This document shows, in pieces, positions 36,401-48,583 of a stretch of DNA of 64,000 nucleotides (position 1 is its first letter; every line of letters begins with the position of its first letter). The stretch comes from Thuidium tamariscinum. Its lineage: Eukaryota > Streptophyta > Bryopsida > Hypnales > Thuidiaceae. Under the pieces are notes generated by a model. It saw only the letters and a program-made list of their open reading frames with translations. It was not told the origin of the DNA and did no database searches. Position numbers and translations under genes: made by a program. Where the stretch lies: NCBI GenBank assembly GCA_947034885.2, contig OX344749.2, positions 27,357,501 to 27,421,500 of the forward strand, written 5' to 3'.

Positions 36401-37760
36401 AGTTCTCAAACTAAAGATACTAAGGTGACTTTTGGAGATTTATGATAAATAATTAATTGAAACTGTTTTTATCATTGATTTGAACATGATTCATGTTGCA
36501 TTTGTTCTTCTTTCCATACTACCTGATTTTATTTGAAGCTTCGTCAATGAACAGTAATTCGATGAAACGCGGTTTTCACAACATACTGTACACCATCCTC
36601 CCAATGGATGCTTGAGCGATTAATTAGCGCTTAGGGGCTAATTGTCCAGTTGGCAACTAAGACTAGAATTAGCAACTCAAAGATGATTAATATTCGCAGT
36701 TTCAGTTGACAGAAGTTCGACAGGAGACGATCAAACATTGTACAATTTAAGGCGAGTTTTCTGACCTTGAGGATCGCGATGTGGGCAAGTGCCATCTCGG
36801 GATACAGCGGATGATCACAAATGGCCGTTCTGAGTTCGTCGGGTATTTCGTTGCCACACCCTTTCAGAGCTTCTTCTTCTCCATCGCCTTCGCTTAGTGT
36901 CGACATCCCCGACGGTCCATGTTCCTGAACTCAAACTTTCACCAGTACGTAAGGAAGGCTGATTTCGTACTCGTTTTGCAGGGGCTTAGTACAACACTGC
37001 AGTGTATTTGCAACTATTTGAGATTGACACAGTTTTGCAACAGTTTCAGCTTAGAAATGCATCGGTTCCGTGTCCAACACTCTTACAACTCTTTCACAAT
37101 TTATTAGCGAAGTACGAAACCGCTGCAAAACCATTGCAAACTAATTGTTGATGTATTCGGCAACTGCTACTTCCTGTTGTATTGATCGAACGTTAGCGAA
37201 ATGCAATGGAACGTACCCATATTCCGAAACCTGTGAACGCTACTTAACTATCTTCTTAACACTCTTTTTGTGTGAAACTGAGCTCAAGAACAGAGTATTC
37301 TTCATAGAGGTTCGTGAATCACCCAGTTTCAGGCAATCGAAAATAGAGAATGAGAGTCTAAGCTTAAACGAAAGGTTCTGGTTTCTGCCTGAAAAGGAGA
37401 TGTAGTTGCCATTAAAAGCTCTGACGAGTTGAAGTCAAACTCTTGGCGAAGGAGTGGCACAGCTTCAGCATGAGAACTCAAGTTCAGCGAGGATTCGTTG
37501 TTGAAATTATTGCTTGCCGACGCCAGAAGAAGAACTCCGACAGGCGACGGTATAAGAGCTTCTTCCACGCTTGCGTCGATGTGAACGAAGTTCGCGTACG
37601 CAGCTGCAGTGAGAACTTCATGAGTCGAGCTTAGCGACGAGCTTGAAGAGTCGGTGTCGAGGTATGGCTGCTTTTCAAAGAGGTGAATGGGATGGGACGG
37701 AGACGCCATCTCCTCCATTGCCACACCTTCAACTTGCTTGCCTCGTTGCGTTTCCTCCAT
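33467..37760 (-). CDS. KNOX homeodomain transcription factor, class I-like
   Basis: Five exons are secure and in phase: 36766-36924, 36257-36376, 36004-36127, 34533-34870 and 33467-33646, giving 306 codons. In order they carry KNOX1 ([20 protein letters not shown]...[14 protein letters not shown]), KNOX2 (DPELDHFM...[14 protein letters not shown]), an acidic linker, the ELK domain ([20 protein letters not shown]) and a TALE homeodomain with the three-residue WPYPS loop and helix 3 [13 protein letters not shown]. The ELK and homeodomain resemble class I KNOX. KNOX proteins act in the nucleus with BELL partners and control the diploid programme and meristems in land plants (family knowledge). 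The 5' exon is less sure: a Ser-rich frame starting MEETQRGK at 37760 fits in phase only if it ends at 37389 with a GC donor (CAG|GCAGAA), giving 430 aa. Otherwise translation may start at the ATG at 36906. Confidence 0.9.
34043..34460 (-). repeat. Tandem duplication of 211 bp in the last KNOX intron
   Basis: Two adjacent units share TTGGAC, ATTACCTCAAATGTGTCCTA, CATAAAATAATGCA, GGCATGTTAT, CAAGCTTGTTATCTAG and CTGAAGTC or CTAAAGTC, in order, at a period of 211 bases. It lies close to the donor of the intron that splits the homeodomain. Confidence 0.8.
36975..37195. repeat. Repeat R, copy in the first KNOX intron
   Basis: It shares TAGTACAACA, CAGTG(C/T)ATTTGCA, TTGAGATTG, TTTTGCAACAG, TTGGTTCCGTG or TCGGTTCCGTG, GCGAAACCGCT-like words and CTTCCTGTTGTA with 37905-38160 and 52020-52250. 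The order is the same but divergence is larger than between the other two copies. It lies between the probable first exon and the KNOX1 exon. Confidence 0.7.
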
Positions 37761-37889
37761 GTCTGCAGCCTATTGACACAACTCCAGAAGAGAAACTTCT
37801 TCAGCATTGAACGACTTCCAAAGTATATCAAATCCTCCTCTACTACAGGAGGGTGAGATTGCAATAGTTTTTGCTACGGCTTGCAATGA

Positions 37890-40800
37890 CGCCAGGGCAG
37901 AAATCTATCAACAAGTTTGCGATGGACTAGTACAACATTGTGCAGTGCATTTGCACATACTTGAGATTGCAATATGTTTTGCAACAGCTTAGCTAGCCTG
38001 AAAAGCTGTGCATTGGTTCCGTGCACAGGACTTTTGCTACAAGTTTGCGGTATTTTAACAATAGACCGTACATGAGTGCGAAACCGCTAAGAAGCTATTG
38101 CAAGCAAAATACTGGATGTTGTGTTGCGACCTCGGCTTCCTGTTGTAGCGCTCGTACACAAGACGAGCTCGTTCCCGATCCAACTGATTTCAACCCAACA
38201 ATGCAAGTTTGCATGCAGCGGTGCCTGGAATGAACAAAACAGTTAAGAGCGGTGCGTGTGGCGACATACCTTGGAACGGGGATTCTCTGTCAGCCCTCCG
38301 ACAGTCCCACAAAACTCAGTGGTCCCAATAAGATGTTTGTTTTCACGATGCCCTTCGAGTGAGAACACTTCAACCTCTTTGTTACAGACTGCGAAGGCTT
38401 TGGGCAGCTTGCACAACTTGGAATCTAAGCTCTAAACTCTCTGGTTTCAAAACTAGTGTAACTCACTGGAGGTAGCTAGCGATTGATTCTTCAGCTTCTC
38501 CCTTCTCCCTCTCAGTTTCAGTCGCAGGGAATTCGAACCGAAACGGACTACTTATTCATGTGCGTGGTGATGAAGAGGAGTCCAATGAAATTGCAAGAAA
38601 TTGAATTGGGTTATTAAGTGTTGTAGCTGAGCTGGAAATCAATTCAAAGCATTTGAAGAAGAACTTCAGTTCAGTCTTGCATGGAAAGGAATGTAAGTGT
38701 AAGTACTCCTTATAATTACATTCCTTGAATCATGGCCGTAAGGAGTAATTAGTATGAACGACCTGGATCGGAATTGAACGACGTCACTACACGAAAGAAC
38801 GGGGAAGCTCGGGAGCATTGGGAGGAGATCGGAACTTGGAGCTGGCAATGTGGGAGCTGGGCACGTCACAAACTCTAAAGGAAGGATTTTTCATGGCCAA
38901 AATACCAGTGAAATCAGTCGGCAGATATTCCTCACAAATAAGAATGTTGAATGTCTTGAGAGAGTATACATGATTATGGTTGTTTTGAAAGCCAAGGTAC
39001 CAAAATGGTCTAATGATCCAAGTGTATAGAAATGGTCCAAAAAGATGAAAAATAATTCATTTCAATGAACATTTCAAACCCTCCTCCCCCAAAAAATAAA
39101 TTGGAGTGTTGAAATTATGTTGGCAAGGTGGACTTGAATATGTGAGTAATTCATTTCACCAAGTTTTACTTCCTCTATATTGAAACCACTATAGGAAAAC
39201 CTATGGTTAACCTAGCTTGCTTTCAAGACTAGTAAGAATGAAGAATTTGTGAACCAAGTGCCCTATATGGGTAGCACATCCTTACCTAGTCTAAATATGC
39301 AATATCCAATTGTATGTATTAAAATTAAAAAAAAGGGGTCACGTAGAGAGATATTTTCAACTTAGTTGTATATTCTTCACCTATTGAGCCACTTTTATGA
39401 TCCACTCAATGATGATTTTTCTAAATTTATTTGATGGAATTCCACAATTTTGGCACTTTTCAAGCACATGGCCTAAAGCCTAAATATATTTTGATAATAG
39501 TTTTGATAATAGATTGTAGAGCATTTTGTTTTGTACTTTCAAAATTAATTCCTTGTGCTAAAAATTTGCTAATTTAATTTTTAGTATAAAAAAATAAATT
39601 GAAGAACAAATTGGTATAACACTTTGCAAAACTTATTATTGCATTTCATTTTGTTAGGCATCCAAATTCCCTACACACTTTAGTTTGTAACACATATTTT
39701 TACAAAACACTTATGTAAATAAAAAACCCTAGAAAACAAGATAACAAGTGACTTAATATTATGTTTCTTTTCTATCCCATCTAAATCATAGTAGCCTCCA
39801 TTTCAGTTAATGTCATATGCAATTGGTAAGATTAATCATGGTTTAATTCAAATGTTTTAAAGGACAACAGTTATTTCTATCATTCCATCCACCATGATCA
39901 TAAGTTGTTCTTCTCGTACAATGATGATTCTAGAGTACACAAGAATTTGCCAGGCACAATGAGTCAGTGAAGTGACCATTTTTGATCATTTCCACCGCAT
40001 GGGAGTTATGAGGAACCACTTATTAAAATGTCCACCTCTCTACAATTTTATTTCAGCTATTGGAATCCTATTTAGAGTTCATCCACACAATATCCTTGAA
40101 AGCAAGTGACGACATATGCCATTGTTTGATTTTTGAAAAAATTACATATATTATCAAGTTGTTTTTTTAACTCCTAAAGCTTTGAAAGCTCCCATGGAAA
40201 TTCTGAAAGCTTGAGTACTTTCATATAAAGTTAATCATGATTGCAATCATCATAAAAAGTGAGATTCTACCAAAGATGCACATTTCTATAAACTTTAAAA
40301 AATATATAATTTTCTTTTTCAATCAAGTGCTTGTGCTACTAGAAAGGGCAAGCAATCAAGTAATACATGAAGATGACTTCATAAACAATACTCCGCATCA
40401 TATTTTTTAGATTAAAATCTATTCTAAATTTTATAGATTCTATAAGATTTTTTCTACAATTTTGTGTATTCTAATTGATAAATATGGAAATATGAAAAGG
40501 ATGTAATTTCACAAGTTGTACAAAAGAAAATAATTGAGTCTACCAACTCAAATTCTCTTCATAGATTTGAAATTATTCAAGTATCCACAACTTTTTCTAG
40601 AAAGTGTTTCCAAGGCCTTTGAAATAGAAATGACCTACTAATTTGGAAGATAATGTAAATATGATATAAGAATCAAAATCTTTTGAGTTAACATTTAAAA
40701 CTCTATGCATTATATAAATAAATTAGAAACTATAAAGATGATCAACAATTGACTAATATATCTGTATCATCATTTAAGATCTATTTTGAAGTACTATGCA

Positions 40801-41720
40801 ATGGAAGTTTATGAATTCACAACTATCATTTTTAATATTTTCATTCTTTTGAGTGCATACAATCTTGATTCATTTGATGGAAAAAGAAAGAATTGCATGG
40901 TGAATACATTGTCACTTTTTCTTGAAGAAGCCCCCTAATGTAAAAATTTATATAGTATAAGCATACAATACTATTTTATAAATTTAGATTATTGAAAAAA
41001 AACAATTATTTCTAAAAATAGCATAAAGAACATAGATTTGTCTATTGGTATTATTTTTTTTTATCCCTTAATGACTACAACAACATTCAAATTTTAAGAA
41101 ATGGATAAACACAAATATATCTCAAGCATACAAAAATAAACTTTTTCATCCATCAATTTCTATAGATACTTGTGTTAGTTCCTTAATACTTGTACATTAC
41201 AAGTTTCAAATACTTTGTTTTGCAAATACTCTACTTATAATTCAAAAAACACTAGTACATTTGGCTTCAAAACATAACATTTGTTGTTAAAAAAAGACCC
41301 TTTGAAAATCACTTGAATTTATACAAGAATAAAAATAACAATCTTCAAAAATCACCTTGATTAGGATTTAACTTCTTGAGAATACTATAAACATTCTTGT
41401 GAAGTTCACAAATATTCAATCTACAGTGATTTGAGAAGGGATTTCCAAATTTTGGTTTTGAATCTAATTGAAATATATTGGTTAGTATAGTTTTTAATTT
41501 AACCAAATGAATATGATCTATGAATCATTTTCTACAAATATAATTTGAGAGTTTCCATTAAATTATTTCTCCAAGTTGCATTTTGTAATACATCTTCACA
41601 AATTAAGAAAATAATCTAGAGTATCTTTATATCCTCAAGGGATTAATGTAAGGTAGTTGCAAAACCTCATATTAGAAATCTATTACATCTAATTAGTGAC
41701 ATATAAGGCATATATAGGAT
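37890..41720 (+). repeat. Segmental duplication, copy 1 (upstream of KNOX)
   Basis: The block matches 51985-58950 in the same orientation. Near-identity holds for the first 1.2 kb (for example CAAGCAAAATACTGGATGTT and GAGCTCGTTCCCGATCCA in both), then the match continues more diverged through AT-rich DNA to about 41720. The last clear shared words are AAGGTAGTTGCAAAACCTCA. The proximal 500 bp has higher GC, and on the minus strand it contains an exon-like stretch ending in a CCAAG|GTATGTC donor near 38270. This could be a distal 5' untranslated exon of the KNOX gene. No transposon termini bound the block. Confidence 0.85.
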
Positions 41721-42859
41721 TTTGGTCCACTCTCTTATATGTTCCAAAATATCAAATGCTCTATATTGTGACATAAAGCCTTGTACTTCTATTGGCAATT
41801 ATATGGTTGTACTACCATGCTAGAGCCTTGTATATATGATTGAATTTCTTACATATTCTAAGGATCTCATTCTTTTAAGTGCATACATTTCTATGAAAAA
41901 AATTATAACCAATACAGACCTTGAAACAAAAGGCTCTCAAATTATTTAAACAATTTATTATGGCTTATAAAATAGAGGATGCTAGGATATTATCTAGCAA
42001 TAATGGTACAATAATTTAAAAAAAAACAATAGTATCTCTTTCTTGACCCCTATAGCTTTTTACTATATTTTCACCAAAAATGCTTTAAAAATTGACTTTT
42101 CTAATACAAGTACCAAATTTGGGAAGAAAAAAAAGATTTTTGGACCCACACTTGTAAATATAGGACCTTATAGTATGCTAGTTTGAAAAGATGTGGGAAG
42201 AATTTCAAAATTTTCTACAATGAAGATGGTAAGATATTAGCATTTGAAGTGACAAAAATCCTTTTGAAGGCCCTTCAAAAAACTTGGCATCTATATTTCA
42301 CAAGGTTACATTTGTAAGAAAAAATATTCAAAATAGTGGTTCTTATGTGGATTCATTCTTTAAGGGGAAATCACTTAGTATTTCCTAAACAAATCACATG
42401 TGTCAAAGTGAATTTTTGACCTATATTGCTAAAAATTCCTAACTAAAATAACATTTGAAATGATTTCTTGAATAGGTTGAAAAATGAACTAAAATGGCTT
42501 ATTTCTCAATTCAAATATTTGTAGAGAAATCAATGCATTTAAATGACCAAGGCATCAATATTCAAGAAAAAAAACTTTCAATAGAAGTTTATTTTTAACA
42601 TTTTTTAATCATTTTTTAGAAAAAAATTCTTATATAAAATAGGGATGTGAAAGTTATTTTTAGCTATGCAATGTACTTTTTTTACTTCAAAAATTTGTAA
42701 CTTATTATAATTAACACAAAATATCAATAATTCAAAACATAAACTTCCAAAGAAGGAATTTTTTTTTATGTATTTTTAATTTTTCTTTTTAATTTTAGGA
42801 TATAAAATATGGGTCCAAAATCTTAATATAAGTAGTCTCCAATGGACATTCTAAATCAC
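41721..42859. other. AT-rich intergenic, nothing recognised
   Basis: Low-complexity AT-rich DNA. No gene, tandem period or terminal inverted repeat that I can support. Confidence 0.4.
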
Positions 42860-43015
42860 AGTTGCTAATATGTGAGCATAGAAAATGTGAGCCTATGAGC
42901 TTAGAATTCTATACACCTATAATATAGGTATCTATATTATAAACACCTCAATGATTATAGTGTATCTATATTCTAAACATCTATATTATAGATGTTTATG
43001 TTATAAATACCTTCA
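42860..43015. mobile_element. MITE family D, copy 2 (truncated)
   Basis: The left end GTTGCTAATATGTGAGCATA is followed by TGTGAGCCTATGAGC and the family's CTATATTATA / AAACACCTC words. The right terminal repeat is not found. Confidence 0.6.
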
Positions 43016-43089
43016 AAAGAAGTATTTTGGACAAGTGATGGAGGAATCATGCTACAAACACCAATTGGCACCACCCCAGCAATACCTTG

Positions 43090-43690
43090 GCACTACTCCT
43101 AATTTTTTTTCCAAGGTGTCTCTTGGTACCAACAAGGGGATCTAGAAGTAATAGTCATGCACATTTTATTTTATTTTTTATTTTTTTTCAAAACCCCAAA
43201 CCCAACAAAGAGTCTTTTAGTACCAATCAAGAAGAGTTTGGAGAGGTGTTGGAGTCCAAAAAATTTAAATTACATAAATTAATATTATCGACTTTAGAAA
43301 GTGCCAAACCCTAACGGTCCAAAGAACTTCTTGGGATTGAGAGGATATTTTTGAATTTATCAAGTTTTTAAGAACTATTTTTTAAAGAGTTTTGAGGGTC
43401 GCAAACTTCAATATCTCTAAGGGACTTCTCAATACTAAGAGGGGGCTTAGATGATTTTATAGAGTTGCAAAATAAATAAATAAATAATTGAAAAATAAAG
43501 TTTTCAAGGTCCCAAACCCTTGGTTACTCAAAGGGAACTTTTGGTATTGAGTGGGGTTCCAAGAGTGATTTTACAAAGTCACAAAAAAAATTGAAAAAAA
43601 TTAAAAATAAACTGAATTTGTTTTTTAAATGATTTTTGAAAGTTTGAAATTCCAAAAAGGTCTTTTGGTACTACAAAATATTTCTAGGAT
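43090..43690. repeat. Degenerate tandem repeat around a TTTTGGTAC(T/C) core
   Basis: Related blocks of about 110-130 bp recur with the words CCAAACCC or CAAACTTC, CAAAG(A/G)(A/G)AC, TTGGGATTGAG or TTGGTATTGAG, and GATTTT(A)CA, separated by A/T runs. A weakly related inverted stretch is visible near 61790-61990. Confidence 0.5.
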
Positions 43691-43789
43691 GATGGAGTTA
43701 TATATTGAAAATAATGTAAATTTTTAAGTCTTTAACTAGTGTAATAAACTTATTATTTAAAAAAGAGCCTAAAAATGCACCTTGTAAAC

Positions 43790-44155
43790 TTCAAAAATAC
43801 ATAGGATTGCATGTGCAAAAGTATTGATTCTCAAAGTCCCAAGGCACATAGATTTTTTAGGCAACTCACAACAAATGAAATTTGTTTTCTTTGAAATTTC
43901 TACACAACATATGCTCAACAATATCATAATTTTGATTACATGATTAAAATTTTATTGTATCATATATGGTTTCTTTTCTAATCTAGACATCCTAGGTAGA
44001 TTAGAAAAAAATCACTTTTTGAAAAAATAAACATTTAAAATTGGTTTTCTTGATTTATATTTACGTAGGAAGCTTTGAATCATTCCATTTTGATTAATGA
44101 CATGAAAGTTATGAAGAGTTTTAGTTTGCAATCACTTATAAAATCAAGGTTTTTA
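43790..44155. mobile_element. Decayed partial copy of MITE family C
   Basis: Words such as TTTAGGCAACTCACAACAAA, TTTGAAATTTCTACACAACA, ATCATTCCATTTTGATTAAT and GAAAGTTATG follow the order seen in 27440-28386, but both ends are missing and it stops where family B copy 2 begins. Confidence 0.6.
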
Positions 44156-44158
44156 TAT

Positions 44159-44502
44159 CATTAGAAGAGATTTGAAGGCTTCAAAAGACCACAAGTTATC
44201 TTGAGTTTCTAGATTGTGAAAACACGCCATATCAACAGTCTAATATAGTTGAGAGACTACCATGTCAAAAATAGTAATTTTTGAAATTTATTAAAAATAT
44301 ATATTTTTTAATTTAAAAAAAATCAATTTGAGATCTCTAAAAAAAAAATTAATTTTAAATTTCTCAAAAAAAATGATTTCTTTTTTCAAAAATTGGAAAA
44401 TTGAGCCATTATCAATTGATTTATTGTTTTGGAATAGTACAAGGAACATACAGGGGAATGACCCTGAAATCACCCTTCATTACCTTCAAATCTCCTCTAA
44501 TG
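44159..44502. mobile_element. MITE family B, copy 2 (344 bp)
   Basis: The ends CATTAGAAGAGATTTGAAGG and CCTTCAAATCTCCTCTAATG are inverted repeats. The interior matches 9886-10229 (for example GAGAGACTACCA and TTGAGCCATTAT). The length equals copy 1 by my coordinates. Confidence 0.85.
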
Positions 44503-44646
44503 ACTATTTTTATGTTATAATGAACATACATTATATAGACATGTGTTATAAACACCTTCAATTAGTTGAAGGTACATACATAGCTAGTACAACTAGGTTC
44601 AAAGTTCATACACATGTGTCTATATTCATGTGCTAGCATTGTTGTT
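44503..44646. mobile_element. MITE family D, copy 3 (partial)
   Basis: It directly abuts family B copy 2. It carries ATTATATAGACATGTGTTAT and AAACACCTTCAA, and ends with CATGTGCTAGCATTGTTG, the right terminus seen in copy 1 and copy 4. The left end is missing. Confidence 0.6.
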
Positions 44647-46182
44647 GGTTACACTATCCCTTAAATTTTTGGAAGATCCAAATTGGGTCCATCCATTTCA
44701 AGAATAGTGGCATTTTTAGATTTAATTAGGATTGAATGTAAATAGTCACTTGAACTTAGGATCATTTTAAAGAGAATAAAGTTAGCTATAAAGTAATGGA
44801 GTCACATTTAGAAAAAGATTCACTATTAAAGGTAATAAAATTTCCAAAATGTCAGTGATATGGGATAAAAAATTAAAAGATAGAGAACTATGGTCAATGA
44901 AGTAAAGGCATGTGTTTTTTTACGTCCTCTTGGTATAAGCCTAGCGACAACCACTATAGCGCACATCATGCACTTGGTTGTAAGCCATTTTACAATTTAT
45001 ATTTCTATTATGTATCTTTTCTTGTGTTCTTTTACTTTACCATGTTCAATCTTGAATTTGGCTCCAAATTTGTAACAAATCTTCCATTCATCTCAAAAAA
45101 ATTTGAAATTTAACAATGGAACGGTTACTATTGCAAGATCATTTCCTCACTTATTATTGGTCTTAAAAATACAAGACTTGTTTCCATGTAGGTGGAACTT
45201 GGTTAACTCAAGTGAGAATGAGCGTAAGATGCCAACTTCTTAAATTGATATGGGTGAAAAAGAGCCACTCTAAGTATAGTTTAACCTACACTAAAAGATA
45301 GATTTTGTTATAATACCCTTTACTTTTATATATAATCTTCTAATCTATCACTTGAGTTCAAACCAAACTTTAAAGAGATGATAAGGGCTTTAATTCCACA
45401 AGATCTTATAATTAATTTTGCCTAAAAATGAATCATCTTATTTTGAGCTTCAATTCTTTACAACCTACAAAATCAAGATCTACAACACCTAGCTTGAAAT
45501 TGGCTAAGAAATTTAAGAGTCGAGCATATGATGGAGTGATGATAAGCACTTGCGTTTGTAACCCATTGGTAATTGAAGCAAGCATTAGATGAATGGAGAA
45601 GTTTTGGCACATGCCTAAATAACAACTTAATTACAACAACATGAGATGGAATGAGGGGTTCTAATACATGCCTAATTCCTTAGTGACTATAAATCAAACT
45701 TCTTCAAAATATGTCCAAATATAAAAATATAGGAAAACAAATTAAACATTACTTTCAAAACTTTGTTTTTGATTGGGAGGCTCCAACCAAATGCTATAGA
45801 ACAAATTTAGCAAAGTTTTGAAAATTGTAGTTTATATGTTCCTAGATATTTTACATTGATTGTTGTACTCCCTCCTTCATACTTCCAACCTTTGTACGTG
45901 TACAAAGAAATTACATTCTTCCTCTATATTTCAAACACAAGTAATTTATAAGGCTTTCAAACACAAATAGCCTAGTTTGTATGCAAAATTGAATGCAAAT
46001 TATATTAATGAATGTAATTCTTTTTATTAAATTTGAATTTGAATGTCAATAGATGACCATAATTGCCTATACTCAAATTTGTAATTATTGTAGAAAGTAA
46101 AGCATGTATATATAATCCTTTCATTCTATTTGATGCTTGTTATGACCAAGAGCTTAAACTTGTATTGGACCGAAGGTTGATA
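44647..46182. other. AT-rich intergenic, nothing recognised
   Basis: No supportable gene or repeat. Frames at 44890-45113 are short, overlap each other and are hydrophobic only because of T-rich codons. Confidence 0.4.
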
Positions 46183-46425
46183 TTATCATTATTATGTGAG
46201 CCTAAGAGTATGAGTCCATAAACATAGGAGACTATATACCTATAACATAAGTGTCTATATTATAGAAACTTTCTATAATTATAGTGCAATTATATTATGT
46301 ATACCTATATTATAAGTGTTTATATTATAAGCATCTTCAATGGTTATAAGATATCTACTTTAATTTTGTATATGCTCAAGGCTCACATGCTTGCATTTCC
46401 ATGCTCACATAATAGCATTGTTGTC
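46183..46425. mobile_element. MITE family D, copy 4
   Basis: The left end TCATTATTATGTGAGCCTA and the right end ATGCTCACATAATAGCATTG are inverted repeats of about 16 bp. The interior has the family words ACCTATATTATAAGTG and TATAAGCATCTTCAA. Confidence 0.75.
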
Positions 46426-47934
46426 ATTTGATCTATTAACCCCTAATTGCCTAGGCGACTGACTATATACGGTGGTGCAGAAAATTTCAACTCAAATCTG
46501 AATGGGAAGTTAATTTCCTTTGATTGTTCTGAAATTTTTTTCAAGCAGTTTTTAGTGTTAACTGTTGAAATCTTTCATTTTTTACAGAAAAAAAAGAAGC
46601 AAACATTTGATTATTTAGGGGTCTTCAAAGACATGTATGTAACATTAGTGGAGAGTAAAGCTTGCCAATTTTACTTCATTTTCCACTTTAGTACACAACT
46701 TGCCAATTCCACTTAATTTGAGATCTAAAAAATTAAACTTATCCAAATTCTTTGAAAATGGTTCCAATAGAAAGAGTAAAATATTTTTATGATTTTCACC
46801 ATTGAAAATTACATGTAAGTGCTCATTTGAAGATTCTTGCAATTTTCAGTTATAGAAAAAATTTGTATTACAACAATTGCAAGGTGGATTGTGTAATGAA
46901 TTTGATACCTTTTCAAGTGAAATTAAGTTTTTTGAAAGTACATTTTAGTGTGCTAACACTATTTATATTTGTTCATGTCACCATTAATCCCAAAAACTTT
47001 AATATACAAATTTCTAAAACATTGTGGAAAGAGGCAACATATTAAAAATAGAAAACATACATTTCAATCTCACAACTCCTTTGCAATTTTGCACTCAAAA
47101 TTGGTTTATAGTCTAATATGCAAGCTCTTAAAACATCTTTGCGGTATGATTTTGAAGAAAGAAAAATTTGCTTCATTGGAAATTACTAGAAGCCAATGTT
47201 CTTTTTTCATACAAAAAACACACTTGCCAAGGCTTAGGCACTTAGGGGTTAATGACATTTACAACAATATTATTGTAGATTTTAATTGCAAGATAATAAA
47301 TACCATTATAAACAAATTATATATTGCATAGAATAGAACTTTTTTTTTAATGTTTCTATAATATAATAATTTATGGAATTGCTCATAACTTTACTATTAT
47401 ATTCTCTTCTTTGTAACAATTCTATATTAAGGATAAGAATGTATAAGGTAGCTGACCTATTTCCAATCATTTAAGCAATTACACATAGTTAGAGAGTGCA
47501 TTTTTTATTGTAGAATTTTTCCCATGTATAGAAATAGAGTTTGAAAGGATAGCATATTTTTCTAGAATTTTATAATACAAAGTATAATTACTATGAATTT
47601 TTTAGTAGAAGATTCTTCTTGACCTATAATGGTAATATAGACCTTACTATTTCTAACCATAGGCTGATTGCAAAATCGACCAAGGGCTGATTGCATTTAT
47701 GAGAGCTTTACAACCAATCCTAATGTGCCACAATTGCTCCGGGAGTTGCACCATAATTTCATGGAAAGGAAGCAACCTATAAATTGAAAATAGGGAGGTG
47801 ATCGGAAATGGGTTGGATACCTTAGCCTCTATGTCCTAATTAATAATACAAAAAATAAACTAATTATACATTCAAAGAAAGTCTAAAGTGTTCCTTAAGA
47901 AGATGGAGATGAGAAACACTATCCTAATGATAAG
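46426..47934. other. AT-rich intergenic, nothing recognised
   Basis: No gene, RNA or repeat that I can support. The longest frame (46969-47331) has the composition of translated AT-rich DNA. Confidence 0.4.
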
Positions 47935-48090
47935 TTGAATGAATGAATTTTCTATTGCAGATACTTCAATTGTTTAAATGACACAAAGCTATAAATTTAT
48001 ATAGAGAGAGAGCTACAATTTAAGTGAAATTATAGTGTTATAATTGTAGATTGAAACAAAGCTTGAATCAAAGAGGGAAATTGTTTTAAA
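47935..48090. repeat. Dispersed repeat, partner of 59690-59835
   Basis: Shared words in order: CAATTGTTTAA, AGAGAGCTA, TTTAAGTGA, TTATAATTGTA and ACAAAGCTTGA(A/G)TCAAAGAGG. The two stretches have the same orientation. Confidence 0.7.
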
Positions 48091-48263
48091 AATAGTACAA
48101 GAACTATTTACATTTAGCACACAAATATAAAGAAGGTGCTCAACTGCTTGATGGTGACACATCATAGGATCACTATCCAAATCCAATCGACATGTAATTC
48201 CGCTATCATAAGACAAAAGAACCTATGAAATGTATACAAAAATAAGGTCAAGGCACCAATTAT

Positions 48264-48583
48264 CAACCACGCCCAACACCCAACTTGTAGGAGTAAAGGC
48301 CAAAATAGATTTCCAACCAAAGCTTGAATTGCATTTTTTTGGTCCTTCTCAAGGTTGAGACTAATGAGGTAATGACACATGTCCCAGATTAGTAAGTGGA
48401 AGAAGTGAGTGGAAATTTAACCATGCCCAACATCCAACTTATAGAAGTGCAATATTTCCAATCAAGGGCAAAATAGATTTCTAACCAAAGCTTGAATTGC
48501 ATTTTTTTGTCATTTTCAAGGCTGAGACTAATGAGGTAATGACACATGTCCCAAATCAGTGAGTGGAAGAAGTGAGTAGAAAG
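48264..48583. repeat. Tandem duplication of about 155-165 bp
   Basis: Both units contain GCCCAACA, CCAACTT, AATAGATTT, AACCAAAGCTTGAATTGCAT, AGACTAATGAGGTAATGACA and GTGGAAGAAGTGAGT. The second unit has an extra 12-15 bases after the CCAACTT word. Confidence 0.8.

Noticed and set aside
38021-38233. Open frame of 70 codons, repeated almost identically at 52116-52328 (starts MHRTFATSLRYFN)
   Set aside because: The similarity comes from the segmental duplication itself. The frame has no family resemblance, and the opposite strand in the same place looks more exon-like, with a GTATGTC donor.
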